Origin: Leptospira hartskeerlii | GTDB lineage: Bacteria > Spirochaetota > Leptospiria > Leptospirales > Leptospiraceae | Length of the DNA stretch: 64,000 nt | Assembly: GCF_002811475.1 (NCBI RefSeq) | Contig: NZ_NPDL01000009.1 | Coordinates: 113,416 to 177,415 of the forward strand | Reading direction: 5' to 3' | Part shown: positions 9,945 to 18,348 of the stretch, piece after piece | How the letters are laid out: each line of letters begins with the position of its first letter | Numbering within the stretch: position 1 is the first letter of the stretch | Program-made: the position numbers and the translations under genes | The notes under the pieces: generated by a model | Database searches by the model: none | Told to the model about the DNA's origin: nothing | The model's input: the letters and a program-made list of their open reading frames with translations, nothing else

Positions 9945-10295
9945 TTATTTAGGTTTTGGTAAAGAAGCCCCAATCCCTTTTTCAACAGCTTCCCATACGA
10001 CATCTACGATCGCATTCCAAAGTTTCTCCACAGTCACCAAAGCAAGTCCTTCCAGAGTGTTTGCAAAGTTAACCGTCATGTCCTTGATCCCTTGAGAAAA
10101 ATATTCTTCGCTTTCCTTGGAAACTTCTCCCTTGATAATGCCTGCTTGGAGTTCCGCAGCTTGTTTTGCAATATCCTTCAGCTGTTTTTCGGAGAAACCA
10201 GAGTATGTGCTGACGTCTTTTTTTAAGACCTGAGTTGCCGTTTTTTTTATATCATCCAAAAGTTTAACGGTATCGATAGGATTTTTAGAAGTCAC
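9945..10295 (-). CDS. Hypothetical small helical protein
   Basis: A 116-aa, almost entirely alpha-helical protein without signal peptide or clear membrane segment. It has amphipathic stretches rich in Lys, Ala and Glu (KQLKDIAKQAAELQAGIIKGEVSKE) and a C-terminal half with aliphatic helices (LEGLALVTVEKLWNAIVDVVWEAVEKGIG). That pattern loosely recalls phasin-type or membrane-associating proteins, but this is only an impression. It begins 3 bases after the preceding lipoprotein gene, so the two are very likely co-translated. It ends 2 bases from the convergent AraC gene, leaving no room for separate terminators. Confidence 0.65.
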   Translation of the reverse strand: MTSKNPIDTVKLLDDIKKTATQVLKKDVSTYSGFSEKQLKDIAKQAAELQAGIIKGEVSKESEEYFSQGIKDMTVNFANTLEGLALVTVEKLWNAIVDVVWEAVEKGIGASLPKPK

Positions 10296-10298
10296 AGA

Positions 10299-10802
10299 TC
10301 ATCTCTCCAAAAAAGTTTCGTAGGTCAGAGCCTGGTGTAGGTAGATCGAAATCTGATTTTTATAAAGACGTATTTCCGTAGCATTTACACACTTATTCGA
10401 ATCACCCTCTCTCATTTTTGCCAAGGAGTCCGAAATTTTTTCCATAGCTACTGCACTTGGAATATCCCATTCCTTCGGAACAGGAATATTCTTCTTAATT
10501 AATTCCTCATTGATCTTATCTAAAAGTCCAGGCTTAGGGACGGGTCTCACTCTTGATAAAATCCCAAGCGCATCAAACTTCCCTATCAAAGAAGAATAAC
10601 TAACTTTCCTTACCTCGAATTTTTCAGAACTATTACATGTTCCCGAAGATATAGAGGCAAAAAATTCCATTAATTCCACGTTCGAATTGATCATTCGCTC
10701 AATAAGCCCTCGATCGTATGAAGGAGCAAGAGTAACTGAACATCTAAGCAGGACGAATAATGATAAAATTCCGACTATACGAAATAAATTTTTAGAAAAC
10801 AT
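10299..10802 (-). CDS. Putative lipoprotein, 167 aa
   Basis: The N-terminus MFSKNLFRIVGILSLFVLLRC is a lipoprotein signal peptide with lipobox VLLRC (Cys21). The mature part is helical and charged with two more Cys (SGTCNSSEKFE and SNKCVNATE) that could pair in the periplasm. No family is recognised. It is the first gene of a two-gene unit with the small helical protein 3 bases downstream, which suggests a joint role at the cell envelope. Confidence 0.7.
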   Translation of the reverse strand: MFSKNLFRIVGILSLFVLLRCSVTLAPSYDRGLIERMINSNVELMEFFASISSGTCNSSEKFEVRKVSYSSLIGKFDALGILSRVRPVPKPGLLDKINEELIKKNIPVPKEWDIPSAVAMEKISDSLAKMREGDSNKCVNATEIRLYKNQISIYLHQALTYETFLER

Positions 10803-11057
10803 GAGACTTTAAAGAGGAATCTTTTTGGATTTTCTATATAAGCCAGTCAATAATTTTATGAAATTCAATAGTATTCTTTCTTTTATTAGAATTTCTTAAA
10901 TAAATTTAGAAAAGATGGATAATCGATTCATGATCTTGGATCAGGCCTAAGTTAGTACAGGATCCAACTCAAGCTTCTTCTCATAAAAATACGCCAAAAT
11001 GACAGCAATGGATTCTACCCAAACTTCTCCATTCAGGCTTCTTTTTTTAAAAAATAA
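10803..11057. other. AT-rich intergenic region
   Basis: Divergent promoter region between the lipoprotein operon (left, minus) and the SDR gene (right, plus). Apart from the operator-like repeats listed separately further right, I see only AT-rich sequence and short T/A tracts, with no reading frame or RNA gene. Confidence 0.5.
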
Positions 11058-11112
11058 TTGACTATTAGTATATTATTTATAGCCCAATGGTATATTAATT
11101 AATGAGGTAGGA
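11058..11112 (+). promoter_or_regulatory. Promoter/operator region with two GTATATTA repeats and a strong RBS
   Basis: GTATATTA occurs twice in direct orientation at 11068-11075 and 11090-11097, 22 bp apart, about two helical turns, in similar flanks (TTAGTATATTATT and TGGTATATTAATT). TTGACT at 11058-11063 is a possible -35 box. GAGGTAGGA (11104-11112) is a good ribosome binding site for the ATG at 11117. The spacing suggests cooperative binding by a dimeric repressor, for which the TetR protein encoded next downstream is the natural candidate (inference). Confidence 0.5.
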
Positions 11113-11116
11113 ACTC

Positions 11117-12118
11117 ATGCAAAAAGTATTGGTAACTGGTGCCAGCGGACACCTAGGTTTATCTTTAGTAAAACTTCTTCAAGAAAGAGGTTATGAAGTA
11201 ACAGCAGCCGTTAGAGATGCGAACGACTCAAAGAAAACTGCTAACCTGAAAAAGTTAGGAGTAAAGTTGGTTTCCGCAGATCTGGGCGATAGAGAATCTC
11301 TTCGTAAGGCTCTCCAAGATCAGGATGGCCTCTTCCAAGTGGCGGCAGCATTCAATCTGACTGCCAAAGATCCTCAGAAGGAAGTTGTGGAACCGAATAT
11401 CAACGGAACTAGAAATGTTTTGGAAGAAGCTCACAAGGCAGGGATCAAAAAGGTCGTCTACACTTCCAGCATCGCCGCTGTGGGAACAATTGCAGAAGGA
11501 GAATCTCCTCTGAATGAATCCACTTGGAACGATTCCGCAAAAGAACCTTATGCGATTTCTAAAACTCAATCTGAAAAATTGGCTTGGGAACTTTCTAAAA
11601 AGTTGGGTTTAAATCTTGTGACGGTTCTGCCTGGAACTATTTTAGGCCCTCAGTTCACTCAGCCTACTTCTTCTTTAAAGCTGATCCAGGACATTCTGAA
11701 AGGACAACTTCCATTCGCACCTAAGATGACTTTTTCATACGTAGATGTGAGAGATGTTGCAATGGCGCATATCTTGGCTTACGAAAATCCCACTGCACAA
11801 GGGAGATATATTGCAACCGGCGAAACATTATCAGTTTCTCAAGTTTGTAAGTTAGTCAAAGAAATTCATCCTAAAGCAAAAACGACCGGCAAGGAACTTC
11901 CATCCTTTATAGTTCGAGTTATGCCTTATCTGGATGCTTTCAAACATGCGATCACCGGTTTGGATAGACAGATCAATGCGGAGATAGTGCAAGACTATCT
12001 GCAAAGAAAACAAGAATATAACTCAGATCGATTGGCAAAGGAATTTCAATGGAAACCTATGCCTGTCAGAAAATCACTGCAAGAGACGGTTGACTGGATG
12101 TTGTCCGCTGCCGTATAG
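11117..12118 (+). CDS. NAD(P)-dependent epimerase/dehydratase-family reductase (extended SDR)
   Basis: A cytosolic extended short-chain dehydrogenase of 333 aa, closest in pattern to dihydroflavonol-4-reductase/3-beta-HSD-like enzymes. The Rossmann glycine motif VTGASGHLGLSLVKLLQERG opens the protein; LVSADLGDRESL is the usual cofactor-binding acidic stretch; the catalytic Ser is in VYTSSIAAVG and the Tyr-Lys pair in YAISKTQSEKLAWE. VLPGTILGP and YVDVRDVAMAHILAYEN are typical of the family. It starts with ATG behind GAGGTAGGA. A TetR-type regulator gene follows directly, a common arrangement for reductases induced by small molecules. The real substrate cannot be deduced. Confidence 0.9.
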   Translation: MQKVLVTGASGHLGLSLVKLLQERGYEVTAAVRDANDSKKTANLKKLGVKLVSADLGDRESLRKALQDQDGLFQVAAAFNLTAKDPQKEVVEPNINGTRNVLEEAHKAGIKKVVYTSSIAAVGTIAEGESPLNESTWNDSAKEPYAISKTQSEKLAWELSKKLGLNLVTVLPGTILGPQFTQPTSSLKLIQDILKGQLPFAPKMTFSYVDVRDVAMAHILAYENPTAQGRYIATGETLSVSQVCKLVKEIHPKAKTTGKELPSFIVRVMPYLDAFKHAITGLDRQINAEIVQDYLQRKQEYNSDRLAKEFQWKPMPVRKSLQETVDWMLSAAV

Positions 12119-12128
12119 TTTCCTGAGA

Positions 12129-12767
12129 GTGGATAAAAAAAGAGCAAGAAGACCGGAAGAAAAGGAAATCCGCAAGCAGTCCATTGTGGCTGCTTTGCGG
12201 ACACTTCTTGTCAAACAAAAACACCCCCTTCCCAGCACCCAGGAGATCGCGGAATCTGCAGGGGTAACTAAAGGTGTTATCTATTTCTATTTCAAAACAA
12301 GGGAAGAAATTTTTCTTACACTTCATTTGCAAGAAACGGAATCCTTCTTCAAGGAAATGGCTGAACTACTGCAAGGGCCTGAGTATTCTTTAGCAAAATT
12401 AAAAGAAAAGATCATTCGTCAATTTTCTGAAAACGAAATTTTTATGTTCGTTGGACTTATCATTCCAGGGATCTTAGAAAGCAACGTGGATCGGGACTTT
12501 TTATACGAATTCAAAAAAAATACTTCCGACGGAATGGATGAACTGGCAAGGATCTGGCTTTCCAGAGAAACCGGGCTTACAATCGCAAATGCAAGAAAAT
12601 TTATATTACGTTTTTATTTTTTAGGCTTGATGCTATGGCAGCATCACAATCCTCCCAAAGGAGTAAAGGAAGCATTCTTAAACAAAAACCTTTGGCTTTT
12701 AGAAGGAGAATTAGACCAAACTCTTTCCGAATCCTTTGACTGGCTTTGGAAAGGAATGAACTCCTAA
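12129..12767 (+). CDS. TetR-family transcriptional regulator
   Basis: The N-terminal helix-turn-helix is clear: IRKQSIVAALRTLLVKQK, then STQEIAESAGVTKGVIYFYFKTREEIFLTLH, the TetR signature. The remaining about 150 residues form the variable helical ligand-binding and dimerisation domain. I prefer the GTG at 12129 (VDKKRARRPEEKEIRK), because the longer ATG frame from 12090 would overlap the reductase gene and add an uncharacteristic MTGCCPLPYSFLR stretch. It is probably co-transcribed with the reductase and may repress it through the repeats at 11068-11097. Effector unknown. Confidence 0.88.
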   Translation: MDKKRARRPEEKEIRKQSIVAALRTLLVKQKHPLPSTQEIAESAGVTKGVIYFYFKTREEIFLTLHLQETESFFKEMAELLQGPEYSLAKLKEKIIRQFSENEIFMFVGLIIPGILESNVDRDFLYEFKKNTSDGMDELARIWLSRETGLTIANARKFILRFYFLGLMLWQHHNPPKGVKEAFLNKNLWLLEGELDQTLSESFDWLWKGMNS

Positions 12768-12774
12768 AAGAAGA

Positions 12775-12819
12775 GACCGGCGACGCGCTGACCAAGGAAT
12801 TTCCATCACGCCACCGGTC
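12775..12819. terminator. Possible hairpin between convergent genes
   Basis: GACCGG (12775-12780) and CCGGTC (12814-12819) can pair, and the flanking CGACGCG/CACGCCA extends the stem with mismatches. It sits between the TetR gene and the convergent small lipoprotein gene. No long T-run follows, so the assignment is tentative. Confidence 0.35.
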
Positions 12820-12835
12820 CGAGTTGATTCGCTTT

Positions 12836-13153
12836 CTATTTAGCGCAAAGCTCCTCTGGAGGTTTTTCACCATTAGCAAATGCGATCGCACATGCCTCCG
12901 CTTTCTTAGCTGGCTCTAACTTATCCCATTCCGCTTTAATCTCTTCCGCCTGAACCGAAGTTGGAGGATTCCACCAAGGAGGAGGAGTATTTGCCGCAGC
13001 ATTAGTTAGAGCCACGAGAAGTAAAAACTGCTTGAATGCCTTATCCTGTTCTTCTTCTACGCTGAATGGGTTCAGATCATTTACATCGGAACATGAAGTA
13101 CTAATAAAGCTAATACTCAGAGCCAACAATACAGACACAAAAATTTTTGACAT
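12836..13153 (-). CDS. Small putative lipoprotein
   Basis: About 105 aa if started at the ATG at 13153 (MSKIFVSVLLALSISFISTSC), which has GAGAGA upstream and gives a normal lipoprotein signal peptide with Cys21 in the lipobox STSC. The longer frame from 13198 would prepend a polar stretch in front of the signal. The mature protein is acidic and mostly helical with a Pro/Trp patch (NTPPPWWNPPTSVQAEEIKAEWDKLEP) and two C-terminal Cys. It resembles small Leptospira lipoproteins of unknown function; no domain is recognised. Confidence 0.65.
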   Translation of the reverse strand: MSKIFVSVLLALSISFISTSCSDVNDLNPFSVEEEQDKAFKQFLLLVALTNAAANTPPPWWNPPTSVQAEEIKAEWDKLEPAKKAEACAIAFANGEKPPEELCAK

Positions 13154-13404
13154 ATAAAAATCTCTCATATTTTTTTCGAATGAAAAACAGACCTTCATTC
13201 GAAGTAAATCTATTTGCAGATTTTTTCTAAAAATATTTTTATCCCAAATTAAATATAAAAATTCTATTATATACCATTTTGAATATCCGGATTCGAGATA
13301 GAAAAAATTGAAAAACTTAATACAATATTATGTAATTATAATATTATTCATGAAATAAGATATTGATCAAGAGAAGGCGAGAGATCAGTCGCTGAAAAGT
13401 GAAA

Positions 13405-15267
13405 TTATTTCTTAGAATTCTCTGAATGTTCCCAGAGAATTCTTTTAATTTCGAGAATAGTGGGCATATGATCTTGGACAGAATGATCCGAATCTATCAG
13501 TAGTTCGGACTCTGCTCCATCTATATGAGAACTATCGTAAGGCACTACCGAATCATTGATCCATTCTAGGTCTCTAAACTTAGAATTTCCTATGATAGAA
13601 TGAAATGGAACCTCAGGTTTCAATTCGCCGGTCACTTTCATGAACAGGCTATTGGGGGAAAGTCCGTCTACTCCATAGGTTTCCGGAAGAATGGATTCTT
13701 CTTTCGAATCGGATGTTAAAAACTTGTAAGCCTTTCCTATATTATGAAGAGCACCTTTAGGAAGTATGAATAAGGCCCTTGCGATAGATGCTAAAAAACC
13801 TTCGGCAAGATTGGAACCTCTCTGTGGTGTGGCAATGAATACCACCCTTTTCACAAATGGTAAAGGTTTAAAATCGAATACTCGTCTTACTTCTTCTTTG
13901 GACTCCAAGTTAAGAGACTCGAATTTCTCGGGAGATACATTGGCGGCTTTCATCCAATCTTCTTTTTTACTTTTGGTCACCATAAGTTTGGAAAGAAGGC
14001 CGCCCATACTATGACCCACGAGCATCATCTTGTCGAAGGCGGAATCTTCTCCTTTGGGATCATAGGTTTTTCGGAGATCTCGTAGTGTGTCCCTAAAGTC
14101 CGCGGCAGAAATAGTGATCGGATTTCCTGTAGGATACCAGTATACCCAGAACTGGTAATTATTTTTGATCTTAGGATCTGCTAAGAGTTCGTTGATCATC
14201 GGGAACCAAATAAACGGAGAAGAAGCAAGTCCATGAACAAACACTACAGGGATCTTGCCTTTTCTGTAAGGATATACCAAATAGAGTCCCTTTCTTTCTA
14301 AGCCGACTTCTCCGTCAAACTTTGCAAAAAATCCGTCTCTCTTTTCTGCGCCGGATAACATATATGCCAATGGAGTAGTTGTGTCACTTTCCATTGGTAG
14401 ATCCAATCCGGAAAATTGGACCCGATCCCTATGCACCGGATCATATAAATGGATAATTGCCTTTAAGGTTAAATTACGATTTTCTAAATAAGATTCCTCT
14501 AGTGCAATGAGTGCGGTTCCTGGATACGCTTGTCCGACACCTGCTACGAATTCGTATTTCCTTCTTTCTTCCGGTTCTTTTTCGGGGTGTTTTCGGATAA
14601 GTATAAGAGGGGTTCCTATTCCGAATTTACTGATCTGGTTTGAGAATCCTTCGTTTTTATAATCGTAGGCAACTTCGACTTCCAGGAAATTTTTCGGGGT
14701 CCAAGCGGTTTCAACTTCTGCCTTTTCCATAGAAAGCGTACCTCTTATCAGTGGAAGGTTTAGGTCCGTAAGATTGGCGAGTTTTCTATTTCTTTTGGCA
14801 AATCGAACTAATTGCGCGAGAGATCTATTGTATGTTTCTAATGCAAATCTAAACTCCATAGAGAATGGATCTGCTGCAGGAGTCGCTTTCCTATCGAATA
14901 GATATGTATAGGAATACACCAAGGAAGAGGCGAACATTCTTCCGAACATTGGATCTTCCAAATCAAGTTCGGATCCTACATGATAACACAACTCGGCTAA
15001 ATAATAGGCAAGCTCTCTTGTTTTTAAAGCAACCAATCTATTATCCAGATCGTAAATGACTACTCTAGGAGCTTCTTGGTATCTTTTATATAGATCGTTA
15101 CTTTTTAAAAATCTGGTGGTGATCAGACTTAAATTTTCGGAAGAGATCGCGTTTTCACGGACCGCTCTGATCTGTTCGTATTTGGAATAGGAAATTGTGG
15201 AATAAGTCGCCGTCCCGCATTGTAACAAAAATGCGATCAGCAAAATTAGAAACGTACGGTAAGTCAT
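13405..15267 (-). CDS. Lipoprotein alpha/beta hydrolase (lipase/PGAP1-like)
   Basis: A predicted envelope esterase or lipase of about 620 aa. MTYRTFLILLIAFLLQC is a lipoprotein signal with lipobox LLQC, favouring the ATG at 15267 over a GTG at 15288. Residues about 30-340 are an uncharacterised beta-rich region. The alpha/beta hydrolase core follows: VPVVFVHGLASSPFIW (oxyanion region) and nucleophile elbow LVGHSMGGLLSKLM (Ser427 counting from the GTG). The acid and base are probably in the VVPYDSSHIDG and DSDHSVQDH regions near the C-terminus. The layout resembles PGAP1-like or triacylglycerol lipase proteins. Substrate unknown; lipid ester hydrolysis is the likely chemistry. Confidence 0.85.
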   Translation of the reverse strand: MTYRTFLILLIAFLLQCGTATYSTISYSKYEQIRAVRENAISSENLSLITTRFLKSNDLYKRYQEAPRVVIYDLDNRLVALKTRELAYYLAELCYHVGSELDLEDPMFGRMFASSLVYSYTYLFDRKATPAADPFSMEFRFALETYNRSLAQLVRFAKRNRKLANLTDLNLPLIRGTLSMEKAEVETAWTPKNFLEVEVAYDYKNEGFSNQISKFGIGTPLILIRKHPEKEPEERRKYEFVAGVGQAYPGTALIALEESYLENRNLTLKAIIHLYDPVHRDRVQFSGLDLPMESDTTTPLAYMLSGAEKRDGFFAKFDGEVGLERKGLYLVYPYRKGKIPVVFVHGLASSPFIWFPMINELLADPKIKNNYQFWVYWYPTGNPITISAADFRDTLRDLRKTYDPKGEDSAFDKMMLVGHSMGGLLSKLMVTKSKKEDWMKAANVSPEKFESLNLESKEEVRRVFDFKPLPFVKRVVFIATPQRGSNLAEGFLASIARALFILPKGALHNIGKAYKFLTSDSKEESILPETYGVDGLSPNSLFMKVTGELKPEVPFHSIIGNSKFRDLEWINDSVVPYDSSHIDGAESELLIDSDHSVQDHMPTILEIKRILWEHSENSKK

Positions 15268-15348
15268 TTTATTTCGCACGGAGACCACTGAGGTTAAGTG
15301 AGTTACGAAAAGTTTTACCCATAAGACCTAACTCTGTGCGAAAATTAT

Positions 15349-15540
15349 TTAATCGATAGGAGCTAAATCAGCGAGAGTAAGATCTTCAATGGTATGCGGG
15401 TAGCCTTCTCTGTCGTTATAAAGAACAGAAACTTTGTCGCCGTCGATCTCTTGGATCTCTACCTGAGCTCCGGTGAGTACGATCACTCCCTTTAAAAGAA
15501 AACTTCTTTTGGTCAGTTTGGCTTTATCACCCGGCTTCAT
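15349..15540 (-). CDS. Small hypothetical protein, 63 aa
   Basis: A 63-aa soluble, acidic protein (MKPGDKAKLTKRSFLLKG...EIQEIDGDKVSVLYNDREG) predicted to be a small all-beta fold with SH3-like character. Its start overlaps the 3' end of the NifU-like/pentapeptide gene by 14 bases on the same strand, strong evidence for translational coupling and for being a real gene despite its size. No family is recognised; a role linked to the upstream protein is an inference from context only. Confidence 0.65.
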   Translation of the reverse strand: MKPGDKAKLTKRSFLLKGVIVLTGAQVEIQEIDGDKVSVLYNDREGYPHTIEDLTLADLAPID

Positions 15541-16321
15541 GTTTCTCCATATAGATATCTTTTCCTTCCTTCTTCATGGAAGAGAAAATATGTATTTGTC
15601 TTTGGTCAACTCTCGTACCTATATCGTAGACTGCGTCCGTAAAGTCAGCGCCTTCTATTTTGGCCCCTGCGAGTTTCGCCCAACGTAAGTCTGCACCTTT
15701 TAGATTGGCTCCAGTTAGATCTGCTCCGTTCAAGAAAGCACCACGAAGTCTTGCACCCTCAAAATTGGCCCCAGCAAAATTACAGTTAGTTAAGAATGCG
15801 TTGTTTAAATTTGCTCCGGAGAAATCCACTCCATGTAGATCTTCTTTTTCTAATATGATAGAAGATAGATCCTCTCCTTTTAGGCTTCCGCTTTGGGAGA
15901 GTAATTCTTTTGCTTTTGCAGCAGTGATCCTTCTTTCTTTCGGGACCCCTTCTCCTGTCTCGTAATCTTGGATTGCTTGTTGGAGTGCAGCTACTGCTGA
16001 CTCTGGATAATTTTTACGACGTTCAGGGAACTCGAATTGTTTTTCGACGTCGTCAGTGGTAACGTTTTTGAGCTCGTCTATGGTTTTACCTTTAGCGATC
16101 TCTGTGGCCATTGCAAGTGCAACTATCCCGAAACCACAGCCTGTGGTTGTATAACTTGCGTCTGTGACTTTTCTGTCCTCGTCTATTTTGAGATAAATAC
16201 GATACCCATCTCCACAGCCCACATTTCTATAGTTGGAAACAACTGTAGCATCTTCCATTTCTCTATAGTTTAGTCTTTGGTCATTGATCTCTTTGTATCT
16301 GTTAAAATCCATTACTGACAT
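15527..16321 (-). CDS. NifU/IscU-like domain fused to pentapeptide repeats
   Basis: The N-terminal 120 residues match the iron-sulphur scaffold fold of NifU-N/IscU: NYRNVGCGDGYRIYLKID with Cys36 and Asp38, then YTTTGCGFGIVALAMATEI with Cys62. The third scaffold Cys (IscU position 106, normally in an HCS motif) is replaced here: the aligned segment reads RRKNYPESAVAALQQAIQDYE, with Tyr105 at that place. Residues about 147-230 are pentapeptide repeats (LHGVDFSGANLNNAFL...ADLTGANLKGADLRWAKLAGA), a right-handed beta-helix. The fusion is unusual. It may be a modified scaffold or a cluster-binding regulator rather than a standard IscU. It has an AAAGG site and an ATG start, and overlaps the 63-aa gene. 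Confidence 0.85.
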   Translation of the reverse strand: MSVMDFNRYKEINDQRLNYREMEDATVVSNYRNVGCGDGYRIYLKIDEDRKVTDASYTTTGCGFGIVALAMATEIAKGKTIDELKNVTTDDVEKQFEFPERRKNYPESAVAALQQAIQDYETGEGVPKERRITAAKAKELLSQSGSLKGEDLSSIILEKEDLHGVDFSGANLNNAFLTNCNFAGANFEGARLRGAFLNGADLTGANLKGADLRWAKLAGAKIEGADFTDAVYDIGTRVDQRQIHIFSSMKKEGKDIYMEKHEAG

Positions 16322-16445
16322 GATGATTGCCTTTCTTAGATTAGACTTTGTTGGTAGAGCAGGAAAGCATTTTTAGGAAGGAAGATTTCTTTTTTGGTCC
16401 GCGTCATGGGTTGCAAGCGACCCGAAGGGAGCCGAGCAAGTCCGA

Positions 16446-16466
16446 CCTTCGCACAAAGTGCGAAGG
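16446..16466. repeat. Perfect hairpin CCTTCGCAC-AAA-GTGCGAAGG
   Basis: A 9-bp perfect stem with a 3-base loop inside a GC-rich stretch (about 16405-16480) downstream of rpmE, between it and the NifU-like gene. On the minus strand it could act as a Rho-independent or structural 3' element for rpmE mRNA, but no T-run follows. Confidence 0.5.
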
Positions 16467-16482
16467 GGACGCTCCGAGCCGT

Positions 16483-16500
16483 AAATCTCTTAGGAGATTT
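16483..16500 (-). terminator. Hairpin spanning the rpmE stop codon
   Basis: AAATCTC (16483-16489) and GAGATTT (16494-16500) form a perfect 7-bp stem; the TAA stop of rpmE (16490-16492) is in the 4-base loop. This could be a 3'-end stabiliser or part of a terminator together with the hairpin at 16446-16466. It is not followed by a U-tract. Confidence 0.4.
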
Positions 16501-16690
16501 TGTATTTTTTCTTGAACTTGTCTACTCGACCAGTTGTATCCAGGATTTTGGATTTTCCGGTGAAGTATGGGTGGCAGTTGGAGCAAATTTCCACGTGGAT
16601 GTCTCCGACCGTAGTGCGAGTCTCGTAAACCGCCCCACAAGCGCAGCGAATTTTGGCGTCAGCGTATTTAGGATGGATGTCTGTTTTCAT
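16490..16690 (-). CDS. rpmE: 50S ribosomal protein L31, zinc-binding type
   Basis: A 66-aa ribosomal protein bL31 starting [21 protein letters not shown]. The zinc ligands of the C+ form are present: Cys16 and Cys18 (CAC) and Cys36 and Cys39 (CSNC). The HPYFTGK segment and the basic C-terminus (FKKKYKIS) are diagnostic. A strong Shine-Dalgarno (AAGGAG) precedes the ATG. It follows rho on the same strand by 24 bases, a conserved rho-rpmE pairing in many bacteria, so both are probably on one transcript. A C+ form suggests dependence on zinc supply. Confidence 0.97.
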   Translation of the reverse strand: MKTDIHPKYADAKIRCACGAVYETRTTVGDIHVEICSNCHPYFTGKSKILDTTGRVDKFKKKYKIS

Positions 16691-16714
16691 GTTGTCTCCT
16701 TTTCCAAAATCTTA

Positions 16715-18139
16715 TTAGGCGTTCATACTACCTAAGAAGCTCTCGTTAGTCTTAGACTGCCTCATCTTCTCTAGTAATAATTCCATGCTTTCTGTGATGC
16801 TCATGGGAGAAAGTACTTTTCGGAGCACAAAGACCTTCTGGAGGGTCTCCTTTGGTAATAGGAGCTCTTCCTTTCTGGTTCCGGACTTGTTGATGTCAAT
16901 CGCAGGGAAGATCCTCTTATCGGAAAGTTTCCGATCCAGGTGGATTTCCATATTACCAGTACCTTTGAACTCTTCGAAGATCACCTCGTCCATTTTAGAT
17001 CCGGTGTCCACAAGTGCGGTTGCTATGATCGTGAGAGATCCACCCTCTTCGATATTTCGAGCGGCCCCGAAGAATCTTTTCGGTTTGTGAAGAGCATTCG
17101 AGTCCACACCACCTGAGAGTATTTTTCCGGATGTCGGGATGACCTGGTTGTAAGCACGTGCAAGACGGGTGATAGAGTCGAGTAGAATGACCACATCTCT
17201 TCCATGTTCTACAAGCCTTTTTGCTTTTTCGATCACCATCTCTGCAACTTGTACGTGGCGGGTAGCTGGTTCGTCGAACGTGGAACTTACTACTTCTCCC
17301 CTTACGTTACGAGCCATGTCTGTTACTTCTTCCGGACGTTCGTCAATTAAAAGAACGATCAGAGTCACTTCTGGATGATTGCTAGTAATCGCATTTGCAA
17401 CATTCTGCATCAGGATTGTTTTTCCTGTTCTAGGTGGTGCTACGATGAGCGCTCTTTGTCCTTTTCCGATCGGGCACATCAGATCCACGATCCGAGTATC
17501 CAATTGAGAAGGATCATGCTCCATTCTCAATCTTTCGTTTGGATACAAAGGAGTAAGGTTGTCGAATAACGCACGTTTGCTTGCTACGTCCGGTGTGTAT
17601 CCGTTTACGGTTTCCACACGAAGCATAGCGAAGAATCTTTCGGATTCTTTTGGAGGACGGATCTGCCCTTCGACTGTGTCTCCAGTCCTTAGTCCAAATA
17701 ATTTGATCTGGGAAGGAGAAACATAAATATCATCCGGACCTGGAACGTAGTTATAGTCCGGAGATCTTAAAAATCCATATCCGTCGGGTAATCTTTCCAT
17801 TACGCCGGCAGCATGGACTTGACCATCCCTCTCCGCTTGGGCTTGTAGAATGGCGAATATTAAGTTTTGCTTTTTTAGTCCGCCTGTATTCTCTACACCT
17901 AAATTCTTCGCAACTTCGATCAGTTCCGAGATAGATGTTTTCTTGAGTGCTACTAAATCTATAGGAGCAGGCGTAGGTCCCTCATAGGAACCTCGACGTC
18001 TTTTTCGGGAACGAATCTCCGCTGTTTCCGGATCATCTTCCGGTAAGTTTGGTTCTTCTTCGTTATTGTCGTTTTGTGCGTCGTTATTGTTGTTTTGATA
18101 GTTGTTTCGGGGCTTGGAGTCTCGTCTTGGGTTAGCCAT
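16715..18139 (-). CDS. rho: Transcription termination factor Rho with Asn-rich N-terminal extension
   Basis: Hexameric RNA helicase that terminates transcription. Residues about 70-115 are the Rho_N helical domain ([30 protein letters not shown]), followed by the cold-shock-type RNA-binding domain ([20 protein letters not shown]) and the RecA-like ATPase with Walker [14 protein letters not shown], Walker [17 protein letters not shown], and [21 protein letters not shown]. The first about 55 residues are extra: Asn/Asp-rich ([15 protein letters not shown]) then acidic then basic (RSRKRRRG). This low-complexity tail varies between phyla. It lies upstream of rpmE in a likely operon. Confidence 0.97.
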   Translation of the reverse strand: MANPRRDSKPRNNYQNNNNDAQNDNNEEEPNLPEDDPETAEIRSRKRRRGSYEGPTPAPIDLVALKKTSISELIEVAKNLGVENTGGLKKQNLIFAILQAQAERDGQVHAAGVMERLPDGYGFLRSPDYNYVPGPDDIYVSPSQIKLFGLRTGDTVEGQIRPPKESERFFAMLRVETVNGYTPDVASKRALFDNLTPLYPNERLRMEHDPSQLDTRIVDLMCPIGKGQRALIVAPPRTGKTILMQNVANAITSNHPEVTLIVLLIDERPEEVTDMARNVRGEVVSSTFDEPATRHVQVAEMVIEKAKRLVEHGRDVVILLDSITRLARAYNQVIPTSGKILSGGVDSNALHKPKRFFGAARNIEEGGSLTIIATALVDTGSKMDEVIFEEFKGTGNMEIHLDRKLSDKRIFPAIDINKSGTRKEELLLPKETLQKVFVLRKVLSPMSITESMELLLEKMRQSKTNESFLGSMNA

Positions 18140-18159
18140 GGAATACCGTTATTGGATTT

Positions 18160-18175
18160 GGAAGGAGTGCCTTCC
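18160..18175 (-). promoter_or_regulatory. Hairpin in the rho leader
   Basis: GGAAGG-AGTG-CCTTCC: a 6-bp perfect stem ending about 20 bases upstream of the rho start codon. Rho genes are commonly autoregulated in their leader (established in E. coli), so this may contribute, but the mechanism is inference. Confidence 0.35.
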
Positions 18176-18348
18176 TGTATTCATTTTTTTATTCGATTAA
18201 GAGCGGGTTTTGAAGGATCCGGGTAGTCGGTTCTTTTTTAAGCGACCGGGGAATCCCTTATTTTTTCAAACGAGCGTCTGCTCGGAAGAGAGGAAAGGGT
18301 CGGCTCTTAATGTGGACTATTTCCAGATTACAGGCTCTGTCAAGGATT

